Shown here: one piece after another, positions 33,800 through 46,133 of the stretch
Numbering within the stretch: the stretch's first letter is position 1
Layout: each line of letters begins with the position of its first letter
Assembly (NCBI RefSeq): GCF_004210375.1
Contig: NC_134829.1
Span: 53,932,107-53,996,106 of the forward strand
Length of the DNA: 64,000 bases
Direction: 5' to 3'
DNA from: Tachypleus tridentatus
Taxonomy: Eukaryota > Arthropoda > Merostomata > Xiphosura > Limulidae
Translations under genes and position numbers: made by a program
The notes under the pieces: generated by a model
What the model saw: the letters and a program-made list of their open reading frames with translations, nothing else
Database searches by the model: none
What the model was told of the DNA's origin: nothing

Positions 33800-35560
33800 T
33801 TGACAAACATTTCTTAACATAAGAAAGACAATCAAGCGCTCATTGAAATAAGGGTTAGGGTCCTAGTGAGTGTTTAAAGATTTAAGGGTCTTACAAGACC
33901 CTAGTTATAGAGTGGATAATATATTAGACTTCCATAAAGACGATAGTGCAGAAATGGTGGTTGCGTTCGTCCCTGTGTTATGAAGTGAATCAGTTAATAA
34001 GGTTTTCTATATTTACTTGGTACTGCCACAGACTGACATCTTATTTCACGCTTTGCATTACAATCACCTTACAAATTAGTAATTTGTGTATCATAACTAC
34101 TAGATCTTCTAACTAGGAACTACTCGTACAAGAAAGTTTACCATGAATGGCCACCTAACGTTAAAAAACACAACTAACTCTTATCAACTCCACATGTTTT
34201 AGGTTACTCGTCGTATTACATGTATCTGTCCACATGTCTCTTAAGTTCCTCTGTTCACTTCTCAAACACGTACAGTTATGTTTGCCTATTATGCTGTTAT
34301 CATGTTTTATGTATGTTATGACCGATCATTGATGTTGAGGTAAGTTTGTTCCGAAGATTATAAACATGTTTTCATGTTTTTCATTATTTTGAACAATTTT
34401 TAGTTAGTATCTAGTTACGTGACAAAATAGGTACTGATTAAAAATTAGAATTGGGTGATCGAAGAAGCTACTAATCATGAGAACGACCAAAGGTCACGAA
34501 CTATATTTGTGGTACGACTTTATCATTAGGCTTACTGTATTTTAAATATATTCGGTTCCTTATGGTTTTTATCAAAAAGTAGAGAATACAAAATTAATTA
34601 CAAGACCTCTTAGTAAAAACTTTCATAATTAACTATTTGCGCTGTGTCTAATATAGGAATCTACCCCCAATTTTTAGAATTATAAGTTATCTAACTCTAC
34701 GTTTAGCCAACCATAGACCTAAAATATCTTTAAAGTAAGCCTATTAATTCGAACGCTATAAAAACTTGTAAAACTAAAGATTATAGGTTTTTTATTGTTT
34801 TTATTATTTCTTCCAGGTGCCAGCACCGTTCACACTTCAGTGAACAATGGCTGTCAAGCGACCTGAACAAATTAATATTCATCTCAATCACATAGGTGGC
34901 GCTTTAGGGATCTAGTGAACAAAAGCTTTCCATTTCGTTATACGACGTAATTGCCCTGCATTTATCTTTCTTTTTTCTTTTAAAGAAAAATTATCCCCAC
35001 TAGTCAATATTTTAAACTTTCAGCTTCGTTGTGTTTAAGAATAACTTTCAGGCTAGCTTATAGAGGTACTGTGTACTTATATTATATAAATACAACACTG
35101 TTCAGTTGCTCGAAATTTCGTCTATACATTACGTCCATAAACAACAATACACACAAAAACAAACACACGTGGTTAACGACAACACTACCACATGTGAAAT
35201 AATTTTAAAATATTATTTAGAAAACTCTTCAAATCCCACAATGGTGTAAGCAAATTTAAATAAACTATTAATAGACCAAGCTCCTTATTGGCTAATTATA
35301 TCCTTGATTAGAGGTTCCTTCAATAAATCACATTACAACACTCAAAGAAACCGTAATGCTATAGACGGGTAAATGTGTTTTATTTCTTTCTTTCTCCCTG
35401 AAAAAGGACGCTAGGACTTTTGGTTATTATAACTATTTTTTATTCTTTGTAAAATTTTGTTCAAAGCTACACGAAATTTTACCTGATTTTGAAGTGATAG
35501 ACGAGAAGGAAACAACTATTAAACAGCACCCGCCTCTAACTTCGATTTCAATACCATTTG
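33800..35560. other. no gene seen
   Basis: AT-rich intergenic sequence. A TATATAAATA at about 35083 with TCAGTT shortly after is not followed by a usable start codon. Confidence 0.5.
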
Positions 35561-35577
35561 AAATATCTTTAGTAATT

Positions 35578-35836
35578 AAGGCGTGCGACTCGTAATCCGA
35601 GGTTCGCGGGTTCGCGCCCGCGTCGCGCTAAAAATGCTCGCCCTCCCAGCCGTGGGGGCGTATAATGTGACGGTCAATCCCACTATTCGTTGGTAAAAGA
35701 TTAGCCCAAGAGTTGGCGGTGGGTGGTGATGACTAGCTGCCTTCCCTCTAGTCTTACACTGCAAAATTAGGGACGGCTAGCACAGATAGTCCTCGAGTAG
35801 CTTTGTGCGAAATTCCAAAACAAACAAACAAACAAA
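35578..35836 (+). repeat. 5'-truncated SINE family 1 with 11-bp TSD
   Basis: Begins inside the tRNA head at AAGGCGTGCGACTCG, yet is bounded by the perfect direct repeat CTTTAGTAATT (35567-35577 and 35837-35847). So it was truncated during insertion, not afterwards. Confidence 0.93.
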
Positions 35837-36069
35837 CTTTAGTAATTGTTGAGCAATTTATTATCACAGTTGCACTTTTATTTTCCTATATAACTTATCG
35901 TTTGATATAAATTTTTTCTTCAAAAAATAGAGTGATATGTCTTTCCCGCATAAAAGATGCAAGTTGAATAACAAAACTACAGCAATTTGTGTGTGCACAC
36001 ACAGAAACACGCGATTCATTATCACACAAGGTAACATGCAATATTTAGTTAATTACACTGAGAGATTCA

Positions 36070-36940
36070 TGTCAAAATAGATGGATGACATGACCCCAAA
36101 CTAAAATGGAAAGGTGACAAGAGTCCACATTAAAATGGACGGATGTTAAAACTTCATATTAAAATGGATGGATCACAAAACCCCATATTAAAATGGACAA
36201 GTGACAAGACTCAATATTAAAATGGAAGGATGACAAGATTCAATATTAAAATGGAAGGATGACAAGACTCATTATTAAAATGGACGGATGACAAGACTCA
36301 ATATTAAAATGAAAGGATGACAAGACTCAATATTAAAATGGAAGGATGACAAGACTCAATATTAAAATGGACAAGTAACAAGACTCAATATTAATATGGA
36401 AGGATGACAAAACCCCAGATTAAAATGGACAGGTGACAAGACTCAATATTAAAATGGACAAGTGACAAGAATCAATATTAAAATGGAAAGATGACAAGAC
36501 TTCATATTAAAATGGACAAGTGACAAGACTCAATATTAAAATGGAAGGATTACAAGACTCAATATTAAAATGGAAGCATGACAAGACTCAATATTAAAAT
36601 GGGCAGGTGACAAGACTCAATATTAAAATGGAAGGATGACAATACTCAATATTAAAATGGAAGGATGACAAGACTCAATATTAAAATGGACAAGTAACAA
36701 GACTCAATATTAATATAGAAGGATGACAAAACCCCATATTAAAATGGACAGGTGACAAGACTCAATATTAAAATGGAAGGATGACAAGACTTCATATTAA
36801 AATGGAAGGATAACAAGACTCAATATTAAAATGGAAGCATGACAAGACTCAATATTAAAATGGACAGGTGACAAGACTCAATTATAAAATGGAAGGATGA
36901 CAAGACTCAATATTAAAATGGAAGGATGAAAAGACTTCCA
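36070..36940. repeat. 29-bp minisatellite, about 30 copies
   Basis: Units of GGATGACAAGACTCAATATT followed by AAAATGGAA, with variants GGACAAGTGACAAG and ACCCCATATT. Largest minisatellite of the window. Confidence 0.95.
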
Positions 36941-37171
36941 TGATATGATTGAAATTTTTGCTACAAATATCCGGACAATCAAATTTATTTCAAACAACAT
37001 CACTTTGATATTAAAGAAATTAATGTAAGAGAAAAATAATATTAGTAATAAATTACTAATTCAGTTGCTCATGCAACTAATTATGCCACTCAATAAAACA
37101 TATGATCTAATAGCGCCATTTTCTAATAAGTGGTGTACAGAATACAGCGTACGTCGGTAGTTGAATGAATT

Positions 37172-37292
37172 GCTACCCAGTGGCACAGCGCTGTGTCTAC
37201 AGACCCGCAACGCTAAAAACCGGGTTTCGAAACTCGTTGTGAGCAGAGCACAGATAGCTCATAATGTAGCTTTGTGCTTAATTCCAAACAAA
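37172..37292 (+). repeat. SINE family 3 with 11-bp TSD
   Basis: Best family-3 copy: GCTACCCAGTGGCACAGCG head, CTAAAAACCGGGTTTCGAAA, core GCACAGATAGCTCATAATGT, end GTGCTTAATTCC. TTGAATGAATT at 37161-37171 and 37293-37303. Confidence 0.92.
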
Positions 37293-37518
37293 TTGAATGA
37301 ATTTTAAGTATTAACTGTTGTCAGTTTTGTCACCTAAGATTCACACTTTCATTACAATATTTACAGTATTCTGAGTTGTTTTTTAAACCAACCTTTACTG
37401 TCTACTGGCTTATTTGTCAAATAAACCTTACAACCTATTGACTTGTTTGTCAAACCAAAATCCACTTTAATAAACCGTGATGACGAGAAAACCCACTTGT
37501 AGAGAGAATTATATATGT

Positions 37519-37800
37519 AAAAAAAAAAAAAAAATCGGCTGGTATGGGTAGAGAAAGCACTAGTAGAGGAGCGAACACCTTTATACCTATATTAATAAAT
37601 ATGATCCAACATCTAAGCACGCCCTCTACATTCCTACATTCAATTACACAACCGCCTTCAAATTTGTGGTCAGCTATCGGTCAGTTACCTCTTTCTTTCT
37701 TTGTAAATCTGAGGATGACCGAAGAAGGTCGAAACGTTGTTCGCTCCTCTACATAGTGCTTTGTCGATCCATACGAACCACGTTTACATATATAAAATCC
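37519..37800 (+). repeat. unclassified element with hammerhead-like core
   Basis: After an A-run, GGCTGGTATGGGTAGAG and AGTAGAGGAGCGAACA are mirrored at the other end by TGTTCGCTCCTCTAC and a diverged CCATACGAACC. Before the right arm is CTGAGGATGACCGAAGAAGG with TCGAAACGTTG, a CUGANGA / short hairpin / GAAAC arrangement. Penelope-like elements are known to carry hammerhead-type ribozymes in such places; the assignment here is tentative. Confidence 0.4.
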
Positions 37801-37939
37801 ACCGTAACTAACTGTTTGAAGTATAAAGATATTTTTGTCTGTTTATATAAAAAACAACAAGTACACAGTGGGCTGTCTGCACCTTGTCTATCACGATTTT
37901 TAACACTATAACTGTCAAGACAAACCCAAACCAACAAGT

Positions 37940-38570
37940 GAAATAGAAATAATAATCTTATATTACCATGTTCTACAACAGGAATGCCTTGTATTTACTT
38001 GCAAATATTAGGTAAATGAATATAATTTCACGTAAGTATAATTAAAACCTTCAACTCCTTCCCTCCAACTCTAAATACTCGTTAACTCAACAACAATATT
38101 AAAATGACATTTAGAACAAGATTTGTTTTTAGTTTGTTTTAATCTAAATATGTTCTGATATGGGTAACAGAAGCGTTGCACAAGTTTTGGAATGACCTTT
38201 TTAAGAGTAAAGAGTGATAGATCCTTGATAATCCACACCCAATGTGTAGATGGAAAATTTATGGGTTTACAACGTTAAGTTTCATCGTTCATTCTTCTCA
38301 GTGGACAAGGTGTAGATAATCCATTATTCCAATTTTTTTCTTCTTCTCACAACATATTTATGCAACTTTTTTCTCTTTTTACAAGCACATGGAGTTCAAT
38401 CTGCAATGAGGATATCTGGAACAAACGGATAAAAGTTTTAAGCGTCATATAAAAAGTAATATATTTGAAACATATTATCAATAGAAACAGTTATCAATAT
38501 GAAGCTAAATGGATGAAATCATTGGTGGATTATTGGACATATCGCCGTTTCTCATCTTGAACACAGCTTT
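37940..38570. other. no gene seen
   Basis: AT-rich spacer. Confidence 0.5.
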
Positions 38571-38572
38571 GG

Positions 38573-38768
38573 TTGAATTTTGCGCAAAACTACTCGAGGG
38601 CCATCTGCGCTAGCCGTCCCTAATTTAACAGTGTAAGACTAGAGGGAACACAGATAGTCATCACCACCAATCGCTAACTCTTGGGCTACTCGTTTGCCAA
38701 TGAATAGTGGTATTGACCATCAAATTATAGTGTTCCCATGGCTGAAAGGGCGAGCATGTCTGGAGTGA
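38573..38768 (-). repeat. SINE family 1, head-truncated copy
   Basis: Reverse-strand tail and body (GCGCAAAACTACTCGAGGGC to GGGCGAGCATGTCTGG). The tRNA head is missing. Confidence 0.85.
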
Positions 38769-38769
38769 A

Positions 38770-40210
38770 TAACAAAGATATTGCATGCAAGAGACATGTC
38801 GAAATAAGGTTAACTTTGATTTCAGAATAGAAACGTTTTCATCCACAATCAATTTTATCTTTGAATATAACTCTCAAGTATTAGAGTTAATAACGACTAA
38901 AAAAGAATTAAACATATTTATTATTTATTTAAATAATTTTTGCGCGTTATTGACAAGAAACATTAGTTAAAAAAGACATTTTTCTGCTTTGTGTGTTTAT
39001 TATAATTTTATGCATCTTCAGAGAAATCGTAATGTATTTAAATTTTACATAAATGGAAACTCACGTGTACAAACAAAGAATTAGCCTGAGCGATATAAAT
39101 AGAAATATTATGTGATTACTTCCTTCAATTAATAGTAAAAAAGCATTAATGTGGCGGCACCTAGTGTGAACGTAACTAACTATGTATGTGAATAATGCTA
39201 ATAGTGCTTGTTACCATATATGGATAAAACTGAAACACCTTGATTCTACCACGACTAACTAAACCTAAGTAATGTAATTGAATAATGTAACAATACATAG
39301 CTACAACTGAATAACATTAATTAATAGTGCCCCTAACTAAAACTGAATCACATGATTAAATCAAGACAACTACATTTTTCTAAAGAAGTGACTTCGTGCA
39401 AGAAGTGTTTAAGCCAATAATAATAAACTAAAGAACGTCGTCACGTTTATCCTAGAAACAAAACTGTTGAATAGGTGGCAATGTACGAAAATAAGTTATT
39501 AACTTAAAGACTATTCATTAGCAAATTCAAAGTACTAAGCTGTTTATATAAAGTAAATAGTTTGTTGGCAATGGTAACTTAGATACAGAAATGCTTGGAA
39601 ACATATTCTACCAAAGAAAACATGTACAATACACCATCAAGACAACAGTTCGTCTCAGTTTTTCTCCAAAATTTAAAACTGAATTTGTAAAGAGGGCAAA
39701 CGAAGTGAAACATTTTCACAAGCTGCTGAGGTATAAAATTTCGTTTCAGGTTGGACGCAATATTCACCTAAACGAGCACTACTCAAAATTTAAGTTTCAT
39801 TAATGTTTTTCACATTGGGTTTCGTTGAAACTTTGATCGGTTGATTCAGAATTACGCGAAATGCTAACAGAACTTCCTAGCTTTAAGTCGATGGAGATAA
39901 GAAATGAAAGTGGTCAAAAGAACTTACTGCCAAATCTATCAGTATCCTAGCCTAACAGGGGGATTTGACGTTTACGGCACACCCTAGCATTTTTGAAGTA
40001 AGAAAACCGGTGAATCATGAATTCTTACAAGCAGAGTTTAGGCACACTAAGTAACACAACATGTCTGGTTGGCTTCGTTACATTGGATTTCCTGTGATTA
40101 ATTAAAGTTTGATACAAAATACAAGCCATAATTATAGGCAATTCTGCAAAATAAATAACTAAGAAAAGGAAATTTTATATATAGGAATAACGGTATTCAA
40201 TTATTTTTGT
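38770..40210. other. no gene seen
   Basis: AT-rich. The 70-codon frame at 39591-39803 has an ATG about 45 bases after TATATAAAG but no signal peptide, splice site pattern or recognisable domain. Confidence 0.45.
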
Positions 40211-40222
40211 AAGTAAATATAG

Positions 40223-40501
40223 GGCCCGGCATGGCCAAGCGCGTTAAGGCGTGCGACTCGTAATCTGAGGGTCGCGGGTTCGCGTCCGCGTCGCGCCAAA
40301 CATGCTCGCCCTCCCAGCCGTGGGGGCGTTATAATGTGACAGTCAATCCCACTATTCGTTGGTAAAAGAGTAGCCCAAGAGTTGGCGGTGGGTGGTGATG
40401 ACTAGCTGCCTTCCCTCTAGTCTTACACTGCTAAATTAGGGACACCTGGCACAGATAGCCTTCGTGTAGCTTTGAGTGAAATTCAAAAAACATTCCAAAA
40501 C
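40223..40501 (+). repeat. SINE family 1, full length with 12-bp TSD
   Basis: GGCCCGGCATGGCCAAGCGC to GAGTGAAATTC and A-rich tail. TAAGTAAATATA at 40211-40222 and 40502-40513. Confidence 0.94.
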
Positions 40502-40604
40502 TAAGTAAATATAATAATAAAAATTATCATACCATTTCACTTTCCTTCCTATACTTGTGAAACAAAAAACACAATTTTTCTCCATTTTATTGTTATAATT
40601 GTAT

Positions 40605-40650
40605 TTGTTTTGTTTTGAATATCGCACAAAGCTGCACAGGAACGTTATGC
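40605..40650 (-). repeat. SINE family 1 tail fragment
   Basis: GTTTTGAATATCGCACAAAG with CTGCACAGG is the reversed family tail, abutting a plus-strand copy. Confidence 0.55.
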
Positions 40651-40660
40651 GCTTTTCTCT

Positions 40661-40909
40661 TAGGCATAACATGGCAAAGTGGGTTAAGGCGTTCGATTCG
40701 TAACCTGAGGTCACGGGTTCGAATCCCCGTCGCACTAAACATGCTCGCCCTCCCAGCCGTGGGGCGTTATAATGTTACGGTCAATCCCACTATTCGTTGG
40801 TAAAAGAGTAGCCAAGAATTGGCGGTCGGTGGTGATGACTAGCAGTCTTACACTGATAAATTAGGGATGGCTAGGGCAGATAAACCTCGTGTAGCTTTGC
40901 GCGAAATAA
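40661..40909 (+). repeat. SINE family 1
   Basis: Diverged head (GCATAACATGGCAAAGTGGG), Thr-type anticodon region TTCGTAACCTGAGG, complete body and GCGCGAAATAAAA tail. Confidence 0.88.
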
Positions 40910-42184
40910 AAAAAAAAACAACTTTATTCTTATTAACAGCAACGTTTACAAAAATATATCCAGCTGTTTACATTAAACCAGACAAAAAAAAATAATTTAA
41001 TAAACAAATTAATACTATCATGAATAGTTAAATAATAATAATTACGTAGACTTAGAACGTAAAAATAGGGACTTTAATGTCCATGGCAAAATGAGCACAT
41101 ATAGCTCGTTGGACAATTTAAGCCTAACTACAAACGAAAAGGACATCAAAAAAAAGACATTTTTAAACGTTTTCTTCTATCATTAGCGCCATCTGTGATC
41201 GAACAAAATAAGAAAAATGACTTAAATAAGTACGTAAAACAGTAGATTCGATCATGACGAGTATACATTAACCATCGGAAAACATCTTTACTTAGTGAAG
41301 AAACTCTATAAAAATAAAGAAATCAGACAAAAAAGGGATAAACAGAACAAGGAGTATTCAAGAAAACAATCCTGTCTATAGGCGGACGCTACTTCACTTC
41401 TTTAGACTGGCTAGACATGGTGGTAAGAACATTTGAATCGCTCTCTGACGGGCGTGCATTCCCAATTCAAATGAAATAACATGTTACAATTTTCAGACTT
41501 ATGAGGAGTTAGGATATCATCGAAAATTTCACTGTTCGGTAAAAATTAAGTACGTCAAATAGTTGTTGGTGAATGATGTTGTAGAATTGCCTTTCCTCTT
41601 TTCCGTCACTGGTAGGTGGGAGATGATAACGCACATAACTATCCAATAGTTCTGACCGGAATTTAAAAGAATAGGTTAAAGAATGAAACATCTAGTGTGA
41701 TTAGTTGTCACACCATGAAGAGTTGTTTTCAACACACACTGACGGAGTCGTGATCTCTAGATATTACCTGTACAACCTGGCAAGTACGTCACCTTACCTT
41801 CAAATAAGGTCGCGTGCATCGACGTTTCAAACTATTCACGCATTTAAGAAAAATAAAGCTCGTAAACCCATTCTATCGAAGAGTTGTAAACTGCTGGTTT
41901 GATACTTCGTCGAACGTGACATGATTACGCGAAGGCCGTTTCTGCACATCAAATTTCGCAGCAGTGCACGCATTATATTCAAAAGTAATAACGTTCCTGT
42001 TTTAATTTATCACACATCAGTCACACGAATTTCTGAAAGTAGTTACAAGTGTAGGGGGAAACTCGATAAATTTTGTGATATCTCTTAACCGTCTCACGGT
42101 CTGACACAGATATTATGAAGAAAATATCGTTCCACGTTCTCACCATTTGATTTGAAAGAAAACGAATGTTTTAAAATATTAAAA

Positions 42185-42257
42185 TGTGCCTGCCAGGGAT
42201 CGAACCTGGGACCTTCCGCGTGTTAGGCGGATGTGATAACCACTACATCACAAGCAC
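42185..42257 (-). tRNA. tRNA-Val(AAC), unit 1
   Basis: Folds as a full cloverleaf: acceptor GTGCTTG with CAGGCAC (one G-T pair), D-stem ATGT with ACAT, anticodon stem TCCGC/GCGGA around CTAACAC (anticodon AAC), T-stem CCAGG/CCTGG with loop TTCGATC, discriminator A. Internal A-box (TGTAGTGGTTA) and B-box (GGTTCGATCCC) are present. TTTT follows at once as a Pol III terminator. CCA is not encoded, as expected for a eukaryotic nuclear gene. Confidence 0.93.
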
Positions 42258-44124
42258 CTCGATTTCGCGATTTTTGCTGTTCAAGTTTTTAAAAAAAAAC
42301 TATAACGTTCCAAAATTTTTATTTCGCAGTCTAAACAAACACAAATATAACGACAGCTTAACTTTAACTTTAAATAATATAACACCCTTCTTTGTATACC
42401 AAATCCAAAGGTATTTTCCCAATGTGCTAACGTGTCTTTAAAAGACTTTATCGAGCCCACAGTATTCAACGTTTTTACATCTCGTTCAATTGTCCTTAAA
42501 CGTGCCAAACGCACAGTTTAGTTTTCTCAGTATTTTCTCTTTCTATCGAAAACTGAACAGAACATTTTCAGAGCTTTAATTTTTTTATCAGAATTATTAA
42601 ACAATAAGGTAATAAGCGATTAAATACGCCTATTAAATACATTAACAAAATTAGGGATAGTCTGAAATAATAGTTAATCTTCGTTATTTTGTGACCTATT
42701 CTGGGATTGCACTCTGGGTGATTTTTTCTCATCACACACTACTTGTTCAAGGTGTTCAATACGACAAAGGAGCATGGTGACTCTCAAACTCCTAAAATGG
42801 TAACGTTGTTGAAACGCGCATTAGTTGTAATAATACGTTGACAGTTCTGGGTTGCAGGAGATCACAGCGGTGGAATAAAGCCCAATGTACAGAAGAGGTC
42901 TTATCTGTGTTGCAACATCTCTCTTCGGAAACCATCTACTCTTAGAGACTGTCGTCCTCTTTCTAGGTTACACATCGTTCTTCACGTTGAAAATACCATT
43001 ACCAAAACAAAGAATTCTTGTTTAAGAAAAACGTTTACATGAACCAGCTGCAACTAGAAGGAGGAAACACTTCAGAATAACAAATATTCTCCGGTTTTGG
43101 CATCGTAATTTCCTTTTACCTGTCTAGTCTGTACTATATTCAAGTGAAGTAAATACAATTCTTAAATAAGTACGTAAAACAGTAGATTCGATCATGACGA
43201 GTATACATTAACCATCGCAAAACATCTTTACTTAGTGAAGAAACTCTATAAAAATAAAGAAATCAGACAAAAAAGGGATAAACAGAACAAGGAGTATTCA
43301 AGAAAACAATCCTGTATATAGGCGGACGCTACTTCACTTCTTTAGATTGGCTAGACATGGTGGTAAGAACATTTGAATCGCTCTCTGACGGGCGTGCATT
43401 CCCAATTCAAATGAAATAACATGTTACAATTTTCAGACTTATGAGGAGTTAGGATATCATCGAAAATTTCACTGTTCGGTAAAAATTAAGTACGTCAAAT
43501 AGTTGTTGGTGAATGATGTTGTAGAATTGCCTTTCCTCTTTTCCGTCACTGGTAGGTGGGAGATGATAACGCACATAACTATACAATAGTTCTAACCGGA
43601 ATTTAAAAGAATAGGTTAAAGAATGAAATATCTAGTGTGATTAGTTGTCACACCATGAAGAGTTGTTTTCAACACACACTGACGGAGTCGTGATTTCTAG
43701 ATATTACCTGTACAACCTGGCAAGTACGTCACCTTACCTTCAAATAAGGTCGCGTGCATCGACGTTTCAAACTATTCACGCATTTAAGAAAAATAAAGCT
43801 CGTAAACCCATTCTATCGAAGAGTTGTAAACTGCTGGTCAGATACTTCGTCGAACGTGACATGATTACGCGAAGGCCGTTTCTGCACATCAAATTTCGCA
43901 GCAGTGCACGCATTATATTCAAAAGTAATAACGTTCCTGTTTTAATTTATCACACATCAGTCACACGAATTTCTGAAAGTAGTTACAAGTGTAGGGGGAA
44001 ACTCGATAAATTCTGTGATATCTCTTAACCGTCTCACGCTCTGACACTGATATTATGAAGAAAATATCGTTCCACGTTCTCACCATTTGATTTGAAAGAA
44101 AACGAATGTTTTAAAATATTAAAA

Positions 44125-44197
44125 TGTGCCTGCCATGGATCGAACCTGGGACCTTCCGCGTGTTAGGCGGATGTGATAACCACTACACCACAAGCAC
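44125..44197 (-). tRNA. tRNA-Val(AAC), unit 2, T-stem mismatch
   Basis: Same tRNA as in unit 1 but the 3' T-stem strand is CATGG, giving an A-G mismatch next to the loop and a changed B-box (GGTTCGATCCA). It may be weakly expressed or inactive. Confidence 0.85.
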
Positions 44198-46060
44198 CTC
44201 GGTTTCGCGATTTTTGGTGTTCAAGTTTTTAAAATAAAACGATAACGTTCCAAAATTTTTATTTCGCAGTCTAAACAAACGCAAATATAACGACAGCTTA
44301 ACGTTTAACTTTAAATAATATAACACCCTCCTTTGTCTACCAAATCCAAAGGTATTTTCCCAATGTACTAACGTGTCTTTAAAAGACTTTATCGAGCCTA
44401 CAGTATTCAACGTTTTTCATCTCGTTCAATTGCCCTTAAACGTGCCAAACGCACAGTTTAGTTTCCTCAGTCTTTTCTCTTTCTATCGAAAACTGAACAG
44501 AACATTTTCAGAGCTTTAATTTTTTTATCAGAATTATTAAACAATAACGTAATAAGCGATTTAATACGCCTATTAAATACATTAACAAAATTAGGGATAG
44601 TCTGAAATAATATTTAATCTTCGTTATTTTGTGACCTATTCTGGGATTGCACTCTGGGTGATTTTTTTCTCATCACACACAACTTGTTCAAGGTGTTCAA
44701 TACGACAAAGTTGCATGGTGACTCTCAAACTCCTAAAATTATAACGTTGTTGAAACGCGCTTTAGTTGTAATAATACGTTGACAGTTTTGGGATTGCAGG
44801 AGATCACAGCGGTGGAATAAAGCCCAATGTACAGAAGAGGTATTATCTGTGTTGCAACATCTTTCTTCGGAAACCATCTACTCTTCGAGACTATCGTCCT
44901 TTCTCTAGGTTACACTTCGTTTTTGACGTTCAAAATACCATTACCAAAACAAAGAATTATTGTTTAAGAAAAACGTTTACATGAACCAGCTGCAACTAGA
45001 AGGAGGAAACACTTCAGAATAACAAATATTCTCTGGTTTTGGCATCGTAATTTCCTTTTACCTGTCTAGTCTGTACTATATTCAAGTGAACTAAATACAA
45101 TTCTTAAATAAGTACGTAAAACAGTAGATTCGATCATGACGAGTATACATTAACCATCGGAAAACATCTTTACTTAGTGAAGAAACTCTATAAAAATAAA
45201 GAAATCAGACAAAAAAGGGATAAACAGAACAAGGAGTATTCAAGAAAACAATCCTGTCTATAGGCGGACGCTACTTCACTTCTTTAGACTGGCTAGACAT
45301 GGTGGTAAGAACATTTGAATCGCTCTCTGACGGGCGTGCATTCAAATGAAATAACATGTTACAATTTTCAGAGTTATGAGGAGTTAGGATATCATCGATA
45401 ATTTCACTGTTCGGTAAAAATTAAGTACATCAAATAGTTGGTGGTGAATGATGTTGTAGAATTGCCTATCCTCTTTTCCGTCACTGGTAAGTTGGAGATG
45501 ATAACGCACATAACCATCCAATAGTTCTGACCGGAATTTAAAAGAATAGGTTAAAGAATGAAATATCTAGTGTGATTAGTTGTCACACCATGAAGAGTTG
45601 TTTTCAACACACACTGACGGAGTCGTGATTTCTAGATATTACCTGTACAACCTGGCAAGTACGTCACCTTACCTTCAAATAAGGTCGCGTGCATCGACGT
45701 TTCAAACTATTCACGCATTTAAGAAAAATAAAGCTCGTAAATCCATTCTATCGAAGAGTTGTAAACTGCTGGTTAGATACTTTGTCGAACGTGACATGAG
45801 TACGCGAAGGCCGTTTCTGCACATCAAATTTCGCAGCAGTGCACGCGTTATATTCAAAAGTAATAACGTTCCTGTTTTGATTTATCACACATCAGTCACA
45901 CGAATTTCTGAAAGTAGTTACAAGTGTAGGGGGAAACTCGATAAATTCTGTGATATCTCTTAACCGTCTCACGCTCTGACACAGATATTATGAAGAAAAT
46001 ATCGTTCCACGTTCTCACCATTTGATTTGAAAAAAAAACGAATGTTTTAAAATATTAAAA

Positions 46061-46133
46061 TGTGCTTGCCAGGGATCGAACCTGGTACCTTCCGCGTGTT
46101 AGGCGGATGTGATAACCACTACACCACAAGCAC
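46061..46133 (-). tRNA. tRNA-Val(AAC), unit 3
   Basis: Acceptor stem GTGCTTG/CAAGCAC is fully paired. Anticodon AAC, T-stem intact. Position 48 is A instead of the usual pyrimidine. A TTTT terminator follows. Confidence 0.92.

Noticed and set aside
34805-34915. possible exon after a pyrimidine tract ending CTTCCAG, with ATGGCTGTCAAGCGACC
   Set aside because: Only 22 codons to a stop, and no upstream exon or promoter found.
39591-39803. 70-codon frame with a TATA-like box upstream
   Set aside because: No signal peptide, domain, splice pattern or poly(A) signal ties it together. It could be chance in AT-rich sequence.
42184-42441. frame starting MCLPGIEPGTFRVLGG
   Set aside because: Its start is simply the antisense reading of the tRNA-Val gene.
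43645-44028. 127-codon open frame conserved in most units of the tRNA array
   Set aside because: It begins at TTG and has no ATG for over 70 codons. Differences between units are mostly amino-acid changing, unit 1 has a stop in mid-frame and unit 8 runs past the usual end. Conservation is explained by array homogenisation.
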